Part shown: piece by piece, positions 1 to 12,937 of the stretch
Numbering within the stretch: position 1 is the stretch's first letter
Layout of the letters: each line of letters begins with the position of its first letter
Assembly: GCA_023105745.1 (NCBI GenBank)
Contig: JALGQZ010000018.1
Coordinates: 18,609,773 to 18,673,772 of the forward strand
Source: Austropuccinia psidii
Lineage: Eukaryota > Basidiomycota > Pucciniomycetes > Pucciniales > Sphaerophragmiaceae
Direction: 5' to 3'
Length of the DNA stretch: 64,000 bases
Position numbers and translations under genes: made by a program
Notes under the pieces: generated by a model
Database searches by the model: none
What the model was told of the DNA's origin: nothing
What the model saw: the letters and a program-made list of their open reading frames with translations, nothing else

Positions 1-439
1 TCATTAAAAATGGATATAGCTGCATGGATCAGCTTATACATTACCATACAATCCACAAGTAATCCCACTTTAAGAATTGTTTCACCTTGGTATTTTCCAG
101 TTTCAAAAATTAATATTTCAAACAATATATATTAAACTGAAACCAGAAAATGTCAGCAACAGTGTGATATGTTTTCTGAGGGGCAACTCAAAATTATTTG
201 GTATTATTAATAGCATTTTTAAAGTCTCTGATATACCTTTCATGCTGAACAATAGCTTTTTGATCTTAAAAACTTTGAATATTGATTTTACTTTCTTACT
301 AGATTGGCCTCATCACCATATTTTTAAGTCTGTTGGTTTTGATTATGGACACTTGATTATACCTGAAGAAGAAATAAAAGGTCACTGTGAATTGTATGAT
401 AACAAAGTGATGGCCTGTGGTCTCCTTGTAATGATATAA
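1..439 (+). pseudogene. C-terminal tail of a Tnp2-like transposase, cut by the window edge
   Basis: A 120-residue open frame runs from 77 to 439, and homology starts at the window edge. I place it by comparison within the window: the reverse complement of about 29340-29780 gives nearly the same protein (shared words IFQFQKLI, MLNNSFLILKTLNI, GHLII.EEEI.GHC, CGLLV). That stretch lies directly downstream of the recognisable transposase core of the minus-strand element. This is therefore the last part of the same kind of transposase, and its core lies left of the window. Tnp2-like (Transposase_21-related) enzymes move CACTA-type elements by cut and paste. The frame is open to a natural-looking stop, so this tail is less decayed than the copy at 29340. 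No catalytic residue can be judged from the tail. Confidence 0.7.
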
Positions 440-1160
440 ACCTTGTTTCCTGATATTTGGTATATTCATTTTTGCTGAAAATATAGCCCCACAATAACGC
501 AGTTATCTCAGCTTCAGCTGGATTTTTTCTAGAGAAATAACTGCCTCAAGATTTTGTGAAAGTAACTTGGCATTTTGACCAGTAAAGCTCATTAGTTCAC
601 ATGGACACAAATAGCTTATCATGCTGAAATGAGGTATCGTATCAATAAGCCAATTTAAATGATCATATTACACACTCTCATATCACATGATTTAAAATGG
701 CTCCACCCTTGTCACCCACAAATTGTCAATCCCACTCAGAATTAAGCCTGTACATGATTTTGCCTTTGTGTGCATGTCAGATGTATGCACCCACACCCCC
801 AGCATTGTGTGGCTTGCTCTACACATGTCACACACATGTTGTCAATCCTGATCATGTGCAGTTGTTTTATGGATGACCTGGGTAAGTAACACAGACCTCC
901 TCTACATCAAGACTGGCTGAATGACCTCTTTGATGTGTGCATGTGGAAACAGGTGGGTCTTGTGTTATTTTTAGAAATGCTTGGCTGGTTGGGGGTGTAT
1001 CAGGGGGTGGGGAATCTCAGTTGAAGGCACAGGGTAACAAATCTTGGTGGATGTCACAGGATTTTGTGTAATACCAGAGTGCAATGTATGCTTGATGTTC
1101 ACTTGATGTTTGCTTGACATGAAGTCAATAGCTGGCAATTAATGTGACATTTGTCCTTGT
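440..1160 (+). mobile_element. 3' non-coding end of the first Tnp2-like element
   Basis: No gene is visible here. The stretch follows the transposase tail, is rich in TGTG/CACA runs, and corresponds as reverse complement to 28355-29340 beside the minus-strand transposase. The last 80 bases hold three direct repeats beginning CTTGA (1091, 1102, 1113). Then come GACATGAAGTCAAT at 1116-1129 and AATTAATGTGACATTTG at 1137-1153. The same pair of blocks ends unit B near 58576. Homology to the neighbouring gypsy remnant begins just after, so the element edge is near 1155. A target duplication could not be assigned. Confidence 0.65.
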
Positions 1161-1164
1161 TTCC

Positions 1165-4060
1165 ATTCACTTTGGTGAATGTGAATTCCATCCTTTTCTT
1201 TCTAATGAGCATATAGGTATGCATAATCTTCTTTCATCTAATTCTCTGAAACTTAAGATTTCATGCTGAGTCTGTGAGTGTTCAAGTCTGATACCATTGT
1301 CAGCCAAAAATGGTGTTTAATGACAGTATGAACTGCCCTTCTGGATACAAAAAAATGGGTTTTTTCTTTCATCACCAGATGGCAAGATAAGTAAAGTATT
1401 CTCAAATAAGCCAACAAAGGCTGTGCTATGTCCTCCAATTCTCTTCAACCTCATGTTCAGTGCTCTCATTGGTATTCCTGCTTGTATGGATTCAACTTCT
1501 GTTATTATACTCAATTCTTCCCCATTATCTACTAATGTTTTCACTTCATGTCCCTCCAATCCTATGGAAACTTCAATAATTCCAAATGGACATGAATAAT
1601 GCATTCTTTCTTGAACTATTATATCTTGCTGATTACTTTCTTGATCTTCCACTCCCTCTTCATTATTGATTGACTTAAGAGACATATAGTATTTCCTTTC
1701 TTTATCAGAAAAGAATCTTAACTCATTCATGAATCTTAGTGATATGGTCAGTATTTCCTCTAAAGTAAGATTTCTTTTCTAATCCAAGACTTTATTCATA
1801 ACCCTTTAAGCTATTGGTCCTTCTTCTTTATCTTCTTTTCTTGACTTTATAGCTATTCTTTCTTCTTTTGGTGCCTTAATTATAGTTTTCATTTCATCCA
1901 TAGGTTGTTTTTGTTGTGTTCTATTCTTAGGTAAGGCTAATTCTGACTCCTCATTAGTCTTCAAAGTCCTTGGTGACTTACACCTTGTGGCTATAATTAC
2001 TTTTTCTTCCTCATGATCTTCATTATTAATAAACTCACATGGGATACTAATCTTATTCTTAAGTATTTCTTGAGTTTGAATTACTTCTCTTTCAGGTAAT
2101 GGCTATGATTGAGATTTGGCTTTGTCTTCATTTCCTCTTCTTTGCTTTTTATTCCTTAATTCATAAGCATATCCAAGAGGTTCTCTTCCTGTTGATATTG
2201 ATGGTGGTTGCCTTTCTCCCCAATTGTCAATGGTAATGAAGTCAATTGACCTTTCTTTCTTCTTTTGATTTTTCTTCCAATTTCTTCTTCAATTGTTTCT
2301 GCTCCTTCTTAAATTCTCTTAATAATTTCTTTGGTGATAATCTCCCATCAGTTGTTTCTCTTGCTCAATGAGGATATAAGTAATTTAACCCTTTTCTTAT
2401 GACCCATTTCTTGTTTTGATCTTCAAAAAAGCTCATTGCATCTTCCTGTGGAGTATCCTTCTTCTGAACAGTAATAATATCTAACAAATTGTCTTAGTGA
2501 ATTTTGAGCTGGTGCATATGGCACATATCTTGATGGTGCTGTGGTAAATTCTATTTTTGTCTGAATCCTGAATTATCAGCTTGGGGGTTAGCGTAAGCTA
2601 TCTTAAGTGGTTTGGAAGATTTACTTAGTTCATCCAATTGTTCCCTGAAGTGTTCAGAAACTTTTTTTCTATAGGTAATTTTTTATTAACTACTACTTGC
2701 TGTTCCTTGAGAGTTTTTGTAAGCTCCTTCATCTTCTTCAAAGACCCCTGCATTCCTGGAAATAATTCTCCCTTGAATTCAATGTTATTTTCCTCGGTGA
2801 TTGAGTCATTATTTACTGTTTTGATTCTTGGTGATTATACTCTTTTGGTGAAAAATATTCTTGCTTCTAGCTCTTTTTCAAGATACTTTTTAAATATTTT
2901 CATATGTGGTATTAGAGATCCTCCATCTTCTGCTCTAACCATAAAATCATCTTTAATCATTATCTTACTAATATAACCTTTGATATCAGAAGAGAGAAAA
3001 GCAAATCCATCTTGATGGAAAATATTCTCTTGAGAAATATACTTGTATGTTAATAGTTATTTAATGATGGTTTCATACTCTGCAGTAATTTTTTTATATT
3101 GTGATAAGGTACTAATTTGTTCTTCATCTTGTATATCATTGGAAAGCTGAATAAGGGAATCTTTCCTATATCTTATTTTCTGTTCAGCTCTTCCCCATTT
3201 AGGTATAAGGCCTTTCTTCAATTGTGTCCAATAATCTTCTTCACAGCCTGGCATAGCTTCTATAGCATCACTAGTTCTTGGGTCTGTTGTCCAAAATTCC
3301 ATTTGCATTGCTAAATCTTCATCATTTGCTCCATCAATTATGGAAATTCTTTCAGCCTTCTAAATACGCTTCTCCACATCCTCTCCATCAAAATTTAGAT
3401 TATAATCCTTTGCTTAAATTTTAACTACAGGCCTTTCCTGCTTTGAGACTTTCTGCTGTAATGGACTTGGGATATTAGGTCTAGAGACAAAAGCTCTTCG
3501 TGAAATGCTTTGAATTATTGGATCTGTTTCTGGAGTAGATTTTGCTCTTGGTCCAGGTGTTTGTGAGATTGGTGTGCCCTCTGGTCTTATATGCCTTGGT
3601 AATGTTGGTTCACTAGGGCTATTCCCTGGTTTAATTTTTATTGATTGTCTTCTTTTGCTTTTTTACTTATTTGACTGAACAAATAATCTTTCATTTTCTT
3701 CATAAAACTCTGTATTTTCACAGTTTTATCCTCTTCTCCATCTTCTTCTTAATACTGAGCTTCTACAGTATATTCAGGTAATGGTGGTAATTTTGATGTT
3801 GACTGTTGATCCATTTTTTCTATTTTTTATGTTGCTCTCAAATTTTGCTTCATCCTGTTTTATTGCTTTATACTCTTTGATTATGTTAAAGAAAAATTCC
3901 TTTAAACTATCTTCTTTTCTTTTTGTGTTTGGTGTTGATATCAGATCACTAAATCTTCCTGGTGATTTTGATTTTTGTAGTAAGCTGTAATGATGAAATT
4001 CAGATTATGATTTGATGAATGAGATTTGGATGATGATGATAAAGATTTCCTTATGTGATT
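1165..4060 (-). pseudogene. Decayed Ty3/gypsy gag and protease region
   Basis: Read on the minus strand, this is the gag and aspartic-protease part of a rust-type Ty3/gypsy polyprotein, whose products package and process the retrotransposon. Near 4055 a serine-rich start is visible (residues like KSLSSSSKSHSSNH). The central gag helix region is open at 3308-3057 (words GLIPKWGRAEQK and YRKDSL). The protease lies at 1730-1165. Its active-site triad is D-N-G at about 1529-1521, where retropepsins normally have D-T/S-G, so this copy is probably dead even apart from its breaks. Many stops and frame changes separate the segments. Homology ends at about 1165, against the Tnp2 element end, so reverse transcriptase and integrase are missing on that side. 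Family recognition is from memory of rust gag-pol proteins. Confidence 0.75.
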
Positions 4061-4129
4061 ATTTGATTCCAGGTTTGATAAATGTATATATTTTAATATC
4101 AACCTGAATGTAATTTCCTTTATATTCCT

Positions 4130-4141
4130 CTCTGAATGCCA
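4130..4141 (-). other. Candidate primer-binding site of the minus-strand gypsy remnant
   Basis: On the minus strand a TATCCCAACA sequence, which looks like an LTR 3' end, is followed one base later by TGGCATTCAGAG. This resembles the TGGTATCAGAGC primer-binding site complementary to initiator tRNA-Met, with one substitution and one inserted base. It lies about 75 bases upstream of the gag start, where a primer site belongs. Confidence 0.45.
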
Positions 4142-4142
4142 C

Positions 4143-5750
4143 TGTTGGGATACCAGATGTGGGAACTCCTCTTGTGTGGTATAAAATGAGGCAGTACCTG
4201 GAAGGGGAAATTACAATAAAACAGTTTTGAATTGCTGTTCAGACTCGTAAACCTTCTCTCGCTTGTTTGTCAGAATAATCTGAACTTCCCTTCCTAAAAC
4301 AGCTTGAATTATCTTAGCTTGAGTACATAATGAATTTCTTTATTGATGGTTGCTAGTTCAGAAAATTGTATTCAACAGACTATATCAGACTTTGTTTTAT
4401 CTCAAAATTCTTATTGAGCCTTCTATATAAAACACTATTTATTTAACCAATTGAAACAAAAATAGCACAAATAACACAAAATGCTACACCTGTAATTCAA
4501 TATATTCTGGAGACACTATGCTGATAATAATAATAAAACAGACAATCAAACACTTTTTTCTGATTTATGATTTCATATGTAATGAAGTTCTAATATTACC
4601 AGACTAAGTAATAGCCACTCTTTCATAATTTAATTTGATAATAATTCTCTTCTTTTAATAAAAATAACACTAATTTATTCCTATAATAGGTATTTTAGTT
4701 TATAATTAATAAAATTTCCTTATAGTAACCAAAGTATGACTTTATGAAATTGAATAATAATACTGATTCCTTGAAAGAATAACTACATGACCCTTCTTTC
4801 CTTTCTCCAAAGCTTTGATTGCTTATAGGAAGGTGAAATTATTTTCTAAAATACTATTTCATTCAATTATTTATGATCTATGATTTTATTATATAAGGCC
4901 TTTTTATCCTTTATATAATAAAATTATATTATAAGGTTTTCTTGTTGCTTGATCAGTTTTTTTAATGATAAGACTCCTTTTTTGAAGACCTCTTTTTTCT
5001 TCCTTTTCTTTATAAGTCTAGCTATCAAATAAGGACTTTTTATCCTTTATATATTGAAATTTTATATTTTTAGAAAAGTTAACTTGATACTCAGGGATGA
5101 ATTTAAATCTGCTTTCCACTTTTGGGGGGATAAAAAGCATGAGCTAAAGAGGAAAAATTTGGGGATAGAGGCCCTCTATTGTTAATTTTTGGGTTGTCCA
5201 TGGGAGGAATTTTTCAGTTTCTTTTGGCTGAGAAAATTCTTTTCAGGTGGTCCCGCCTAAATGATGTCATTAATGTAAATCATTTCATCATTTTTTGGAT
5301 TTCTTACTAATTTGAGGTAGTTTTTTCTGGAGTTTTTTGAGCTTTATTACTGATCTTTAGACTTACTGACTAATCCTCCATGGTACCTGTATCCCTTAAC
5401 TTCCTAAGTATTACTAATCAAGTAATTTGATTACTGATACTTTCTTAAAGACTTCCTTCTTATGTAATCTATTCATGTATCTTTACTATTATTTCTTGAC
5501 TGTAGAATTTTGATTTTGAGGCCAATTTCCGGGTTGAAACCTAATTATATCCTGGGGTTAGGTTTCAGGTATTTTCCCAACTTTAAAAGGATTTTTCAAA
5601 AGTTTGACATTTTTATTGTATTTTATTTTAATTATTTTTATGTCTGCAATGTGGCTTGAACCAATGAAATAGCCATTTTTCTTGAAACAAGGTATCACCT
5701 TACTAACACCAGGTGCAAGAAGGGGTAGTTTCACCCGCAACCATGAACCT
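4143..5750 (-). mobile_element. Candidate LTR of the minus-strand gypsy remnant (outer edge uncertain)
   Basis: The stretch begins TGTTGGGATACC on the plus strand, directly abutting the candidate primer-binding site, so this would be the inner edge of the 5' LTR. No gene is visible. It is AT-rich with a few ordered blocks, such as the GC-richer part at 5160-5280. The outer edge cannot be fixed because the partner LTR is absent from the window; 5750 is a guess. Confidence 0.35.
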
Positions 5751-5989
5751 TTGATTATGTATAGTTTTCAAGTTTTTTTTCAATTACATGGACTACAAAG
5801 GAATCAAAGGAATTTTACATGACAAAGGCACCAATATCCCATGAGGCCATCAAATTCTCTTTCACCTACATTTTTTTTCAAAAAATATTAATATTTTTAT
5901 TACAATAAATTAAATATACACATTAACCAAATACTAAAAAATTTTCTTGTTATAACATTTTTTCATATTCTTCAAACATAATAGCTCAG

Positions 5990-8330
5990 CCAATCTTTGC
6001 GTCAAAATAATTTCAGTACAAATGGATCCAAAACAAGTTCTTTGCAGTTGTCCAAAATGTATTATTTCTGAATTCATTGTCAAAGAAGGAATAAAGCAAA
6101 CAGGGATGTATGTGCATCCAAGTAAAAGTAAAAGACACTGGTATAAAAGCAGGGAAAATGAACAAGAAGACTTTGAGAAATAAATCACACAAATTTGCTA
6201 CAACAAGGTTCAGATATTCTAGAAGAGGGAAAAAAATGATAGATAGCAAAACCTATACTGAATCTGAAGTTCTTTCAAATGAATCAAATACTTGCAATTA
6301 TGGACAAAAAAATGAACAATAATTGTATTTGTCTTCTTCCATACTTTGAATATGAATACTTTTTTCCAAAAATAGCTCACTTCTTTTATTTTTTGTGGAC
6401 TGAGCCAAGAAAAATGTTGATTAGCAATAAAATACATCATTAAAGTCATTCAGCAGTCTCAAAAATTCTTGACTGGCGTGGAGTTTGAAAAAAAATCCCA
6501 GGAGATATTTGTACCATTACCAAGCATCTGCAACTCAATGAAATGCTTGTGTTCCATTTCAGTTGTCCATCTTGTTACTTGCTTCATGATTTTGAAACAG
6601 CACAAGGAGAATGTGGCTATTAGATGGCACAAAACTTGTTGAAATGTGGGGATGACCTTTTTGAACAATTTGACCTTTCACTGATATAATGGAGCCCATA
6701 TCATTCTGAACTCAATAAGAGAAAGCACAATGAAAAAAGGAATCGAAAAAGTGTATTTGTTAGCCAAAGATTTACTGAGTTTCTGAAATGGTTTCTTGGG
6801 TTACCAGAGGTTGAATTGCCCATTGAAACTTGGGCAGAAAGCTTGAGTGAAAACCCTTCAGAAACATTTGATTATTGCCATTCAAATTCTTCCAAGAAAT
6901 TGAAGTCTGAATACTCAAAAAGGGATTTACACCAAACAAATTCACCATTTTTAGAATTTATCCTCTTTATTAATTGGCCCAACCCACTAGGAAACAAGCT
7001 TTCTAGAAAGCAGGTATCATTAGGAATCCTGGCACTCACCTACCTGAAACTGCCTCTATTCTTGCAACATAAAAGAAAATACATCTAACTTTCTGGTATG
7101 ATTTCAGCACCCAATCAGCCAAATATGAAAACAATAAATAGATTTTTACAGCCTTTGGTAGATGAATTACTCAGCTTATATAGGATGATAAATATAAAAA
7201 CTTACAAATTCCCTCAAGGCCAGAGAATAACAGTAGCACTGGTAGCCTTGATTGGTGATATAAAGGCAACACACAAGACTTCCGGATTCTTTTCACATTC
7301 ATCAAATATGTTTTGCTCCTGGTGCATTACAACAAAGGGTGATATTGATAAAATGGAAATGAAAAGACAGCAACATCAGCTTGATACATGAGCCATTTCT
7401 TACCAATTGAGGGAGACAAAAGCAATCAGTTAGCCTGGAAGCCTAGCCAAAAGGGTGTGTGTAAGGTGGTCTGAGCTCAATCAATTTCCTTATTGGGACC
7501 CTGCAAGAGGTTTAGTGCTTGGTGTGCTGCACAATTGGTATGAAGGGGTAGTACAGCATCATTTTTGTTTTTGTTGGGGTATAAACGGATTATCAAATTG
7601 TGGTTTCAAAAATTCTTCAATAGATGCAATATTAGATATGTCAAACGATTCAATAAGTGAAACTGAAGAAACTCACACCATTTTTGAATTGTTCAATATC
7701 AAAGTCAAAAAGAAATTAATTTCATCAATAATTGAAATTGTAGTTCCAAGTCATATTACTTGAATGCCAAAACAGTTAGGTTCTGCAAAAAATGGAAAGC
7801 TGAAGGCAAGTGAGTAGCATTCCCTGTTTGCCATCCATTTGCCATTGGTATTTCTGGATATCCTGGTTCAATCAAGCTCATTACAAGAAGATATACTGCA
7901 ATATGAGAACATGATTGAAAGCTTCTGTTGCCTCCTTGAGTGTACAAACATAACCAGCTCTCAGACAATCAGAAAAGATGATTGTAAGAAATTTGAAGAT
8001 AAATATTGAGTATATTCAAGTATATCCAAAAAAATATTTTGAAATATGAAAACTTTACCTAACCACCATTTTGCACTCCACATACCTGAGAAACTTCAAT
8101 GGTGGGGTCCACTGATTTCAATTTCAGAATTTCCTGGAGAGAGACCCATTGGGATGATGCAAAGGTTAAATACAAATTCCAATTAATCAACATTTCAAAA
8201 TCTGTAATCGTATTTCCTTGTTAATTTTGAATGATGCTTGTTGTAGGGTACATTGGTTTCTCAATAATGAAGCAATCTTGTAAGATTCAATGACTAGAGG
8301 CTCAAGGGGGGTTTTTTGGTGTAGAAAAAA
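5990..8330 (+). pseudogene. Tnp2-like transposase, degenerate copy 2
   Basis: A cut-and-paste transposase of the basidiomycete Tnp2/Transposase_21 type. In order: a cysteine motif C-x-C-x2-C at 6043-6060 followed by GMYVHPSKSKRHW, the usual N-terminal zinc-binding start; a central segment at 6816-7088; the block at 7098-7391 with NRFLQPLVDELLSLY, then HSSNMFCSWC; the block at 7455-7763 with RWSELNQFPYWDPARG and LHNWYEGVVQHHF; and a C-terminal block near 8070-8190 with HIPEKLQWWGP. These follow the usual family order. Stops and frame changes break it at least between every block, so no working enzyme can be made. Introns may explain some gaps. The exact catalytic acidic residues were not assigned. 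Confidence 0.8.
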
Positions 8331-9729
8331 GAAAAAAAAGAAATAAATCAAAAAAACAATTCAAAGATCAATACTATGTTGAAATTTGGAAATTTTGCAA
8401 GAAATTTATACCCAATTTGCAGTCTCACAATTTGGGTGCCACATCCAGAAGGCTCAAAAGTACTTCTGAAACAAATGACTGAATTGGACTTTCTTGATTG
8501 TGGTGCAGGGAGAAAAATATAAAAAGAACAAAACAATGTGATTGAATACAAAATGAGGGTAAGAGATATAATCAAGAATGTCTTTACAAGGTTGAATGTG
8601 GTGCAAGTACACCTTAGCTCTGATGCTTTTGTATAGGCAGAAGATATTGTTGGACCTGTTGCATACCAAGAGCTTCCTGCATGGTCACTTGGTCAAAGAA
8701 ATCCAATGTACCTTCTGTGCCAATTGACATAAGTACCTTACACATCCTTTTTAGCAAAAAACTTCCATGGAAATAGACAGTGATTAGCATTTTGTAAATC
8801 ACTACCAATAATATTTTGAAATGAACAAATGATAAAAAATGGGAATTTGAAAGATTTACTGTGCTGAGATATATTTTTCCAATTTTATTTCCAAGATTAT
8901 CACAAAGAGAATTTGATTTTTTAAAGAAATAAAGATTATAATAAAGCTTCAATGAAATAAACTCAAGAACTTTGATGCCTCATAAGGTCACTCACCTCTA
9001 GTGGACATCAGAATTGTAGATATTAAGTGAAAAAATTGAAGTAGTTTTCACCAATGGAATATTCATGAAGAGAAAAGACAATGAGTTTTTGAAATAAAAA
9101 AGGAAAATTAAACTTGAAACAAAACTAAAAAGGCTGAGGCCAGTTGAATACTTCAGAAATTTGACTGTTGGTGACTTGTAATTTTGCTTGATATAAAAAA
9201 GTATGAGAGAATTGAAAAAAAGTCAATTGATGCCAAGGTGAAGAAAAAAAAGATATTGAAAAAAGCTGGGGGCTGTGTGCACAGGCAGATTGATTGATTT
9301 TGGAAAGGGAGGCCTGAAAATAGGGGGCCATGCAGGAAGAGTTCTTAATATCAAAAATAATCTTTATGAAAATAATTAATTTTATTATTAATAATTAATT
9401 AATTGTATTAACAAAGTCTTAACACTTTCATTACAATAATAATTTCCTTTTATGTAATAATAATTTTAGTGTCAATATCATGGCTTTATCATTAAAATAA
9501 TAATAATTGTTTTATTAAAATATAAATATTTTTTTTCAAATACTCTGTAGTTTATCATTAAATATAATAGCAATTTGAAAATTAAGTTCATCACAGTTTT
9601 ATTATTAATATGATGATTTTTTCATTATTTCAAGAAAAATTTTGTTTTGGAGAAAATGTTATCTTTCTTCTTACAAAGAAAAACATATTCTAATGGTGAA
9701 TTATACTCAAAATGATGGTGATTTTGACA
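8331..9729 (+). other. Probable 3' tail of the second Tnp2-like element, then AT-rich DNA
   Basis: From 8346 to about 8700 there are short coding-like stretches in the transposase direction, but I could not align them firmly to the tails at 1-439 or 29340. Nothing recognisable is seen from 8960 to 9340. From 9340 the base composition drops to very AT-rich sequence that leads into the tandem repeat. No gene is called. Confidence 0.35.
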
Positions 9730-12545
9730 TTTGAACAATGATAATTGGATTATTACAATAATGCCAAGTTTCTTATTTAAATAAAGATGATTTCATTATC
9801 AGAATTATGATAATTTCATTTCTGAAATCATAATGAGGTCATGATCATAATTTTAATAAGTGGATTTTTAATATGAGAATTGTTTCAATCTTCAAGAAAT
9901 TGAAAAGGCTACCCATTATATAAGTCAAAGCTGGAATATTGAAATACTCCCCATTGTTGCTTAATTAATAATGATTCTATTATTATTCTTGTACCATAAT
10001 CAATTTTTTAAACTACATCTGTATTTACCTAACAATGAAATTCCTATTTGCAACAACAGTGCCCTTATCATAAACATGTAATTATTCACATTCACAAATC
10101 CAAATTTAGATTTTTGAATGATGAAGTTAACATTCTACTAAGAAAACTGACAAAATAAAGACTTTTAAATAGTATCATCATCAAAAAAGTTGAATTTTAT
10201 GGGTAATGAAAATACAACTATTATTACTTGAATGAATTACATTAGTATTCTCATATAAAGAAATCATAACAGTATTATTGTGATCTTGATGATACCATAA
10301 TAGCTTTACTCATATTATATTTTGAAAATCTTATTGATTTGGGAAATAACTTTTTCACCAAAAGATTTATGAGTTTATTAGTCACAAGAGGGACAATCAA
10401 TTACGAACCCATAAATTATTTAATAAATGAAAATTTAGCTTAATAATATTCCAGAATGAAAATCATTTCTTTTTTAAATAATAATGAAGTAAGTATCAAA
10501 ATATAAATAAAAAAACTTTTAACCTCAGAAATATTCCATTGTTAAAGTAATAAAAACATATATTAACTATATAGGTAAAACCTGGCATATCAAGATACTA
10601 CCCTTTTACCCTATATTCAAAATCATTTTATTAGTATTTTTAGATCATCATCAATTTCTTCAGAATACGATTTTCATAATATATATAAAAATCACATTTG
10701 TATTCACCTAACCATACAGCCTTTATTTAAAAGCACACTCCTCTTATGTAAACCATATCATTAGTCATATTCTTCAGATAAAATTTGAATTTTTTAATAA
10801 AATCAACTGACCATTTTGCAAATTAAATTACTCTTGTTGAAGTTAAATTAATAAGATTTGGAATATAAATTATGATTATCATGAAAGTATTTTCTTGGAA
10901 TTAGAACTAAAATTCTCATCCTTTTGAATGAATTATATTAAAATTCTCATTCAAAGTAATAATACCAGTATTATTATCATCTTAATAATACCGTCATATT
11001 TTTTCTCATATTATCTTGAAAAATCTCATTACTCTGAAAATAAACATTCTACCAATAGCTTTTTGAATGCCTTATACCTAGGATTGTTAAGGTCCTGATA
11101 ATAACATTATTTTTATTATTAACCCAATGAAGAAATAACTATCATTTTTAATAATAAATGCTATCAATTAAATGGTATTACGTTGATTTATTCCAGTATG
11201 ACAATACAGCTTATTTCATGAAGAACATTCCTATTTCAAAAAATGCCTGTTATCATTCTAACAATAATCCTATACCAATGTAAATATTAAAAATAATATA
11301 AATTGTAATTAATGAAGATGTGGAACAGACAGGTAAGTCAAAAATATCTAATGCTTTTGATAGCACAGGAAGGTTAGGAGATACATACCTATTTTAGCTG
11401 CATATTTCAGAAATATGAGTCTTTAAGTAATATTTTAGTCATATCATTCTTATCACTTAAATGATATTACTTTAGTAGTATTACTTATATTATTCTAATT
11501 CTTCTAGTATGAAAATACCAGTTAATTCATAAACATAATTTTCATTTGAATAATATTCCACAATTAAAATAATTCTATTTTAGAAATGATAATGAATTCA
11601 TTATCAAAACCTAAATTTTTGAAAAAGGATTATTTCATTGTTAAATTAAGAAAAACATACATTCATCATATAAATGAGACCTTTCCTAACAATATACTAC
11701 CCTATTTTACTATATCTAAAAAAGTTCTATTATTATTATGATAACATTATCAATTTTCACACAATAAGGCTGTTAATAATACATATATAGCAATTACATT
11801 TGTATTTAACTAGCCATAAACACTTTATTTCAAAGCACACTCATCTTATATAAGCCATACAATTACATATATTCTTAAGATACCATTTACATGTTTTAAT
11901 AGTCATATGACCATTTTACTAATGCAATTACTATTATTGAAGTGAAATTAATAAGATATTGACTTTTAATTATTATTATCATGAAAATATCGTCTTGGAA
12001 TTAGAAATAAAGTTGTTCTTTATGGAATGAGTTTTTATTGAAATTCTCATATAAAGAAATAATACAAGCATTATCATCATCTTAATAATAACATCATAGT
12101 TTTACTCATACTATCTTTGAGCAATCTCATTCCTCTAAAAATAATCTTTCTACCAATAGATTTTTGAATGACTTATCCCTAGAATTGTCAGGATCTTGAT
12201 AACAACATTATTGTTATTATCATTTCAATAAATAAATAATTACCACTTTAGTGATATATTTTGTCCTATCAAAAGCTATCAATTCAATAATATTACCTTG
12301 TTTATTCTACTATGAAAATATAAATTATTTCATAAATAATAATCTTATTTTGAAAATATCCCTGTTATCATTTTAACAATAACCCTATACTAATTTGAAT
12401 AGTAAAACTAGTATAAGTTGGATTTCATGAAGATTTGAAATAGATGGGTGAATCAAAAATATTTCAAGTTGTTAATGACACAGGAAGGTTCAGAGATATA
12501 TACTCATTTTCAGCTGCAAATTTCAGAAATATAAGTCTGTAAAAT
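9730..12545. repeat. AT-rich tandem repeat, about 1.1-kb period, three degenerate copies
   Basis: Long stretches recur in the same order and orientation. A block beginning near 10926 (GAATGAATTATATTA) returns near 12025. A block near 10697 (GTATTCACCTAACCATA) returns near 11797. Both give a period of about 1100 bases. An earlier, shorter copy starts near 9740 and is offset from copy 2 by about 690 bases; it appears to lack some 400 bases. Copies 2 and 3 end with a shared less AT-rich block (CACAGGAAGGTT, then AGCTGCA.ATTTCAGAAATA) near 11365-11425 and 12478-12540. No protein-like content is seen. Copies look roughly three-quarters identical by eye. Confidence 0.75.
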
Positions 12546-12937
12546 TCTCATGCATTTCATTCAAGACAATTGGTTTTCATATAGACTCACTCAATGAGAA
12601 AATACAACCCAGTTTAAAAAAGATCAAATACTATCATTAAGCAATAATCTTTATTTAGTTCTTAATGTGAAATTGAGAAATCTCAGGATTTAAGTTTGTG
12701 TTTGATGGATTCATTTATAAGAAGATATTGGATTCCTTCTTTTGATGATTTTCTCTGGATGAGAATATCATATAATGAATTGATCATATGACCATAATAC
12801 ATTTACAAGTCTTTTGTGAAAAGAGCATAAGCTATATTTAAGGAGCTCCCTAAAAAATTTCCAAAAGCCAAGAAAGCCATACCATAAGTAGAACCATTTT
12901 TTGGTTTAAGTTCTATTTCCAAGCATTCCATTCTTTC
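12546..12937. other. Spacer between the tandem repeat and the following gene remnant
   Basis: No gene, repeat or RNA is recognisable. The sequence is AT-rich and lies downstream of the stop codon of the minus-strand gene remnant, so it may hold its 3' untranslated region. Confidence 0.5.
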
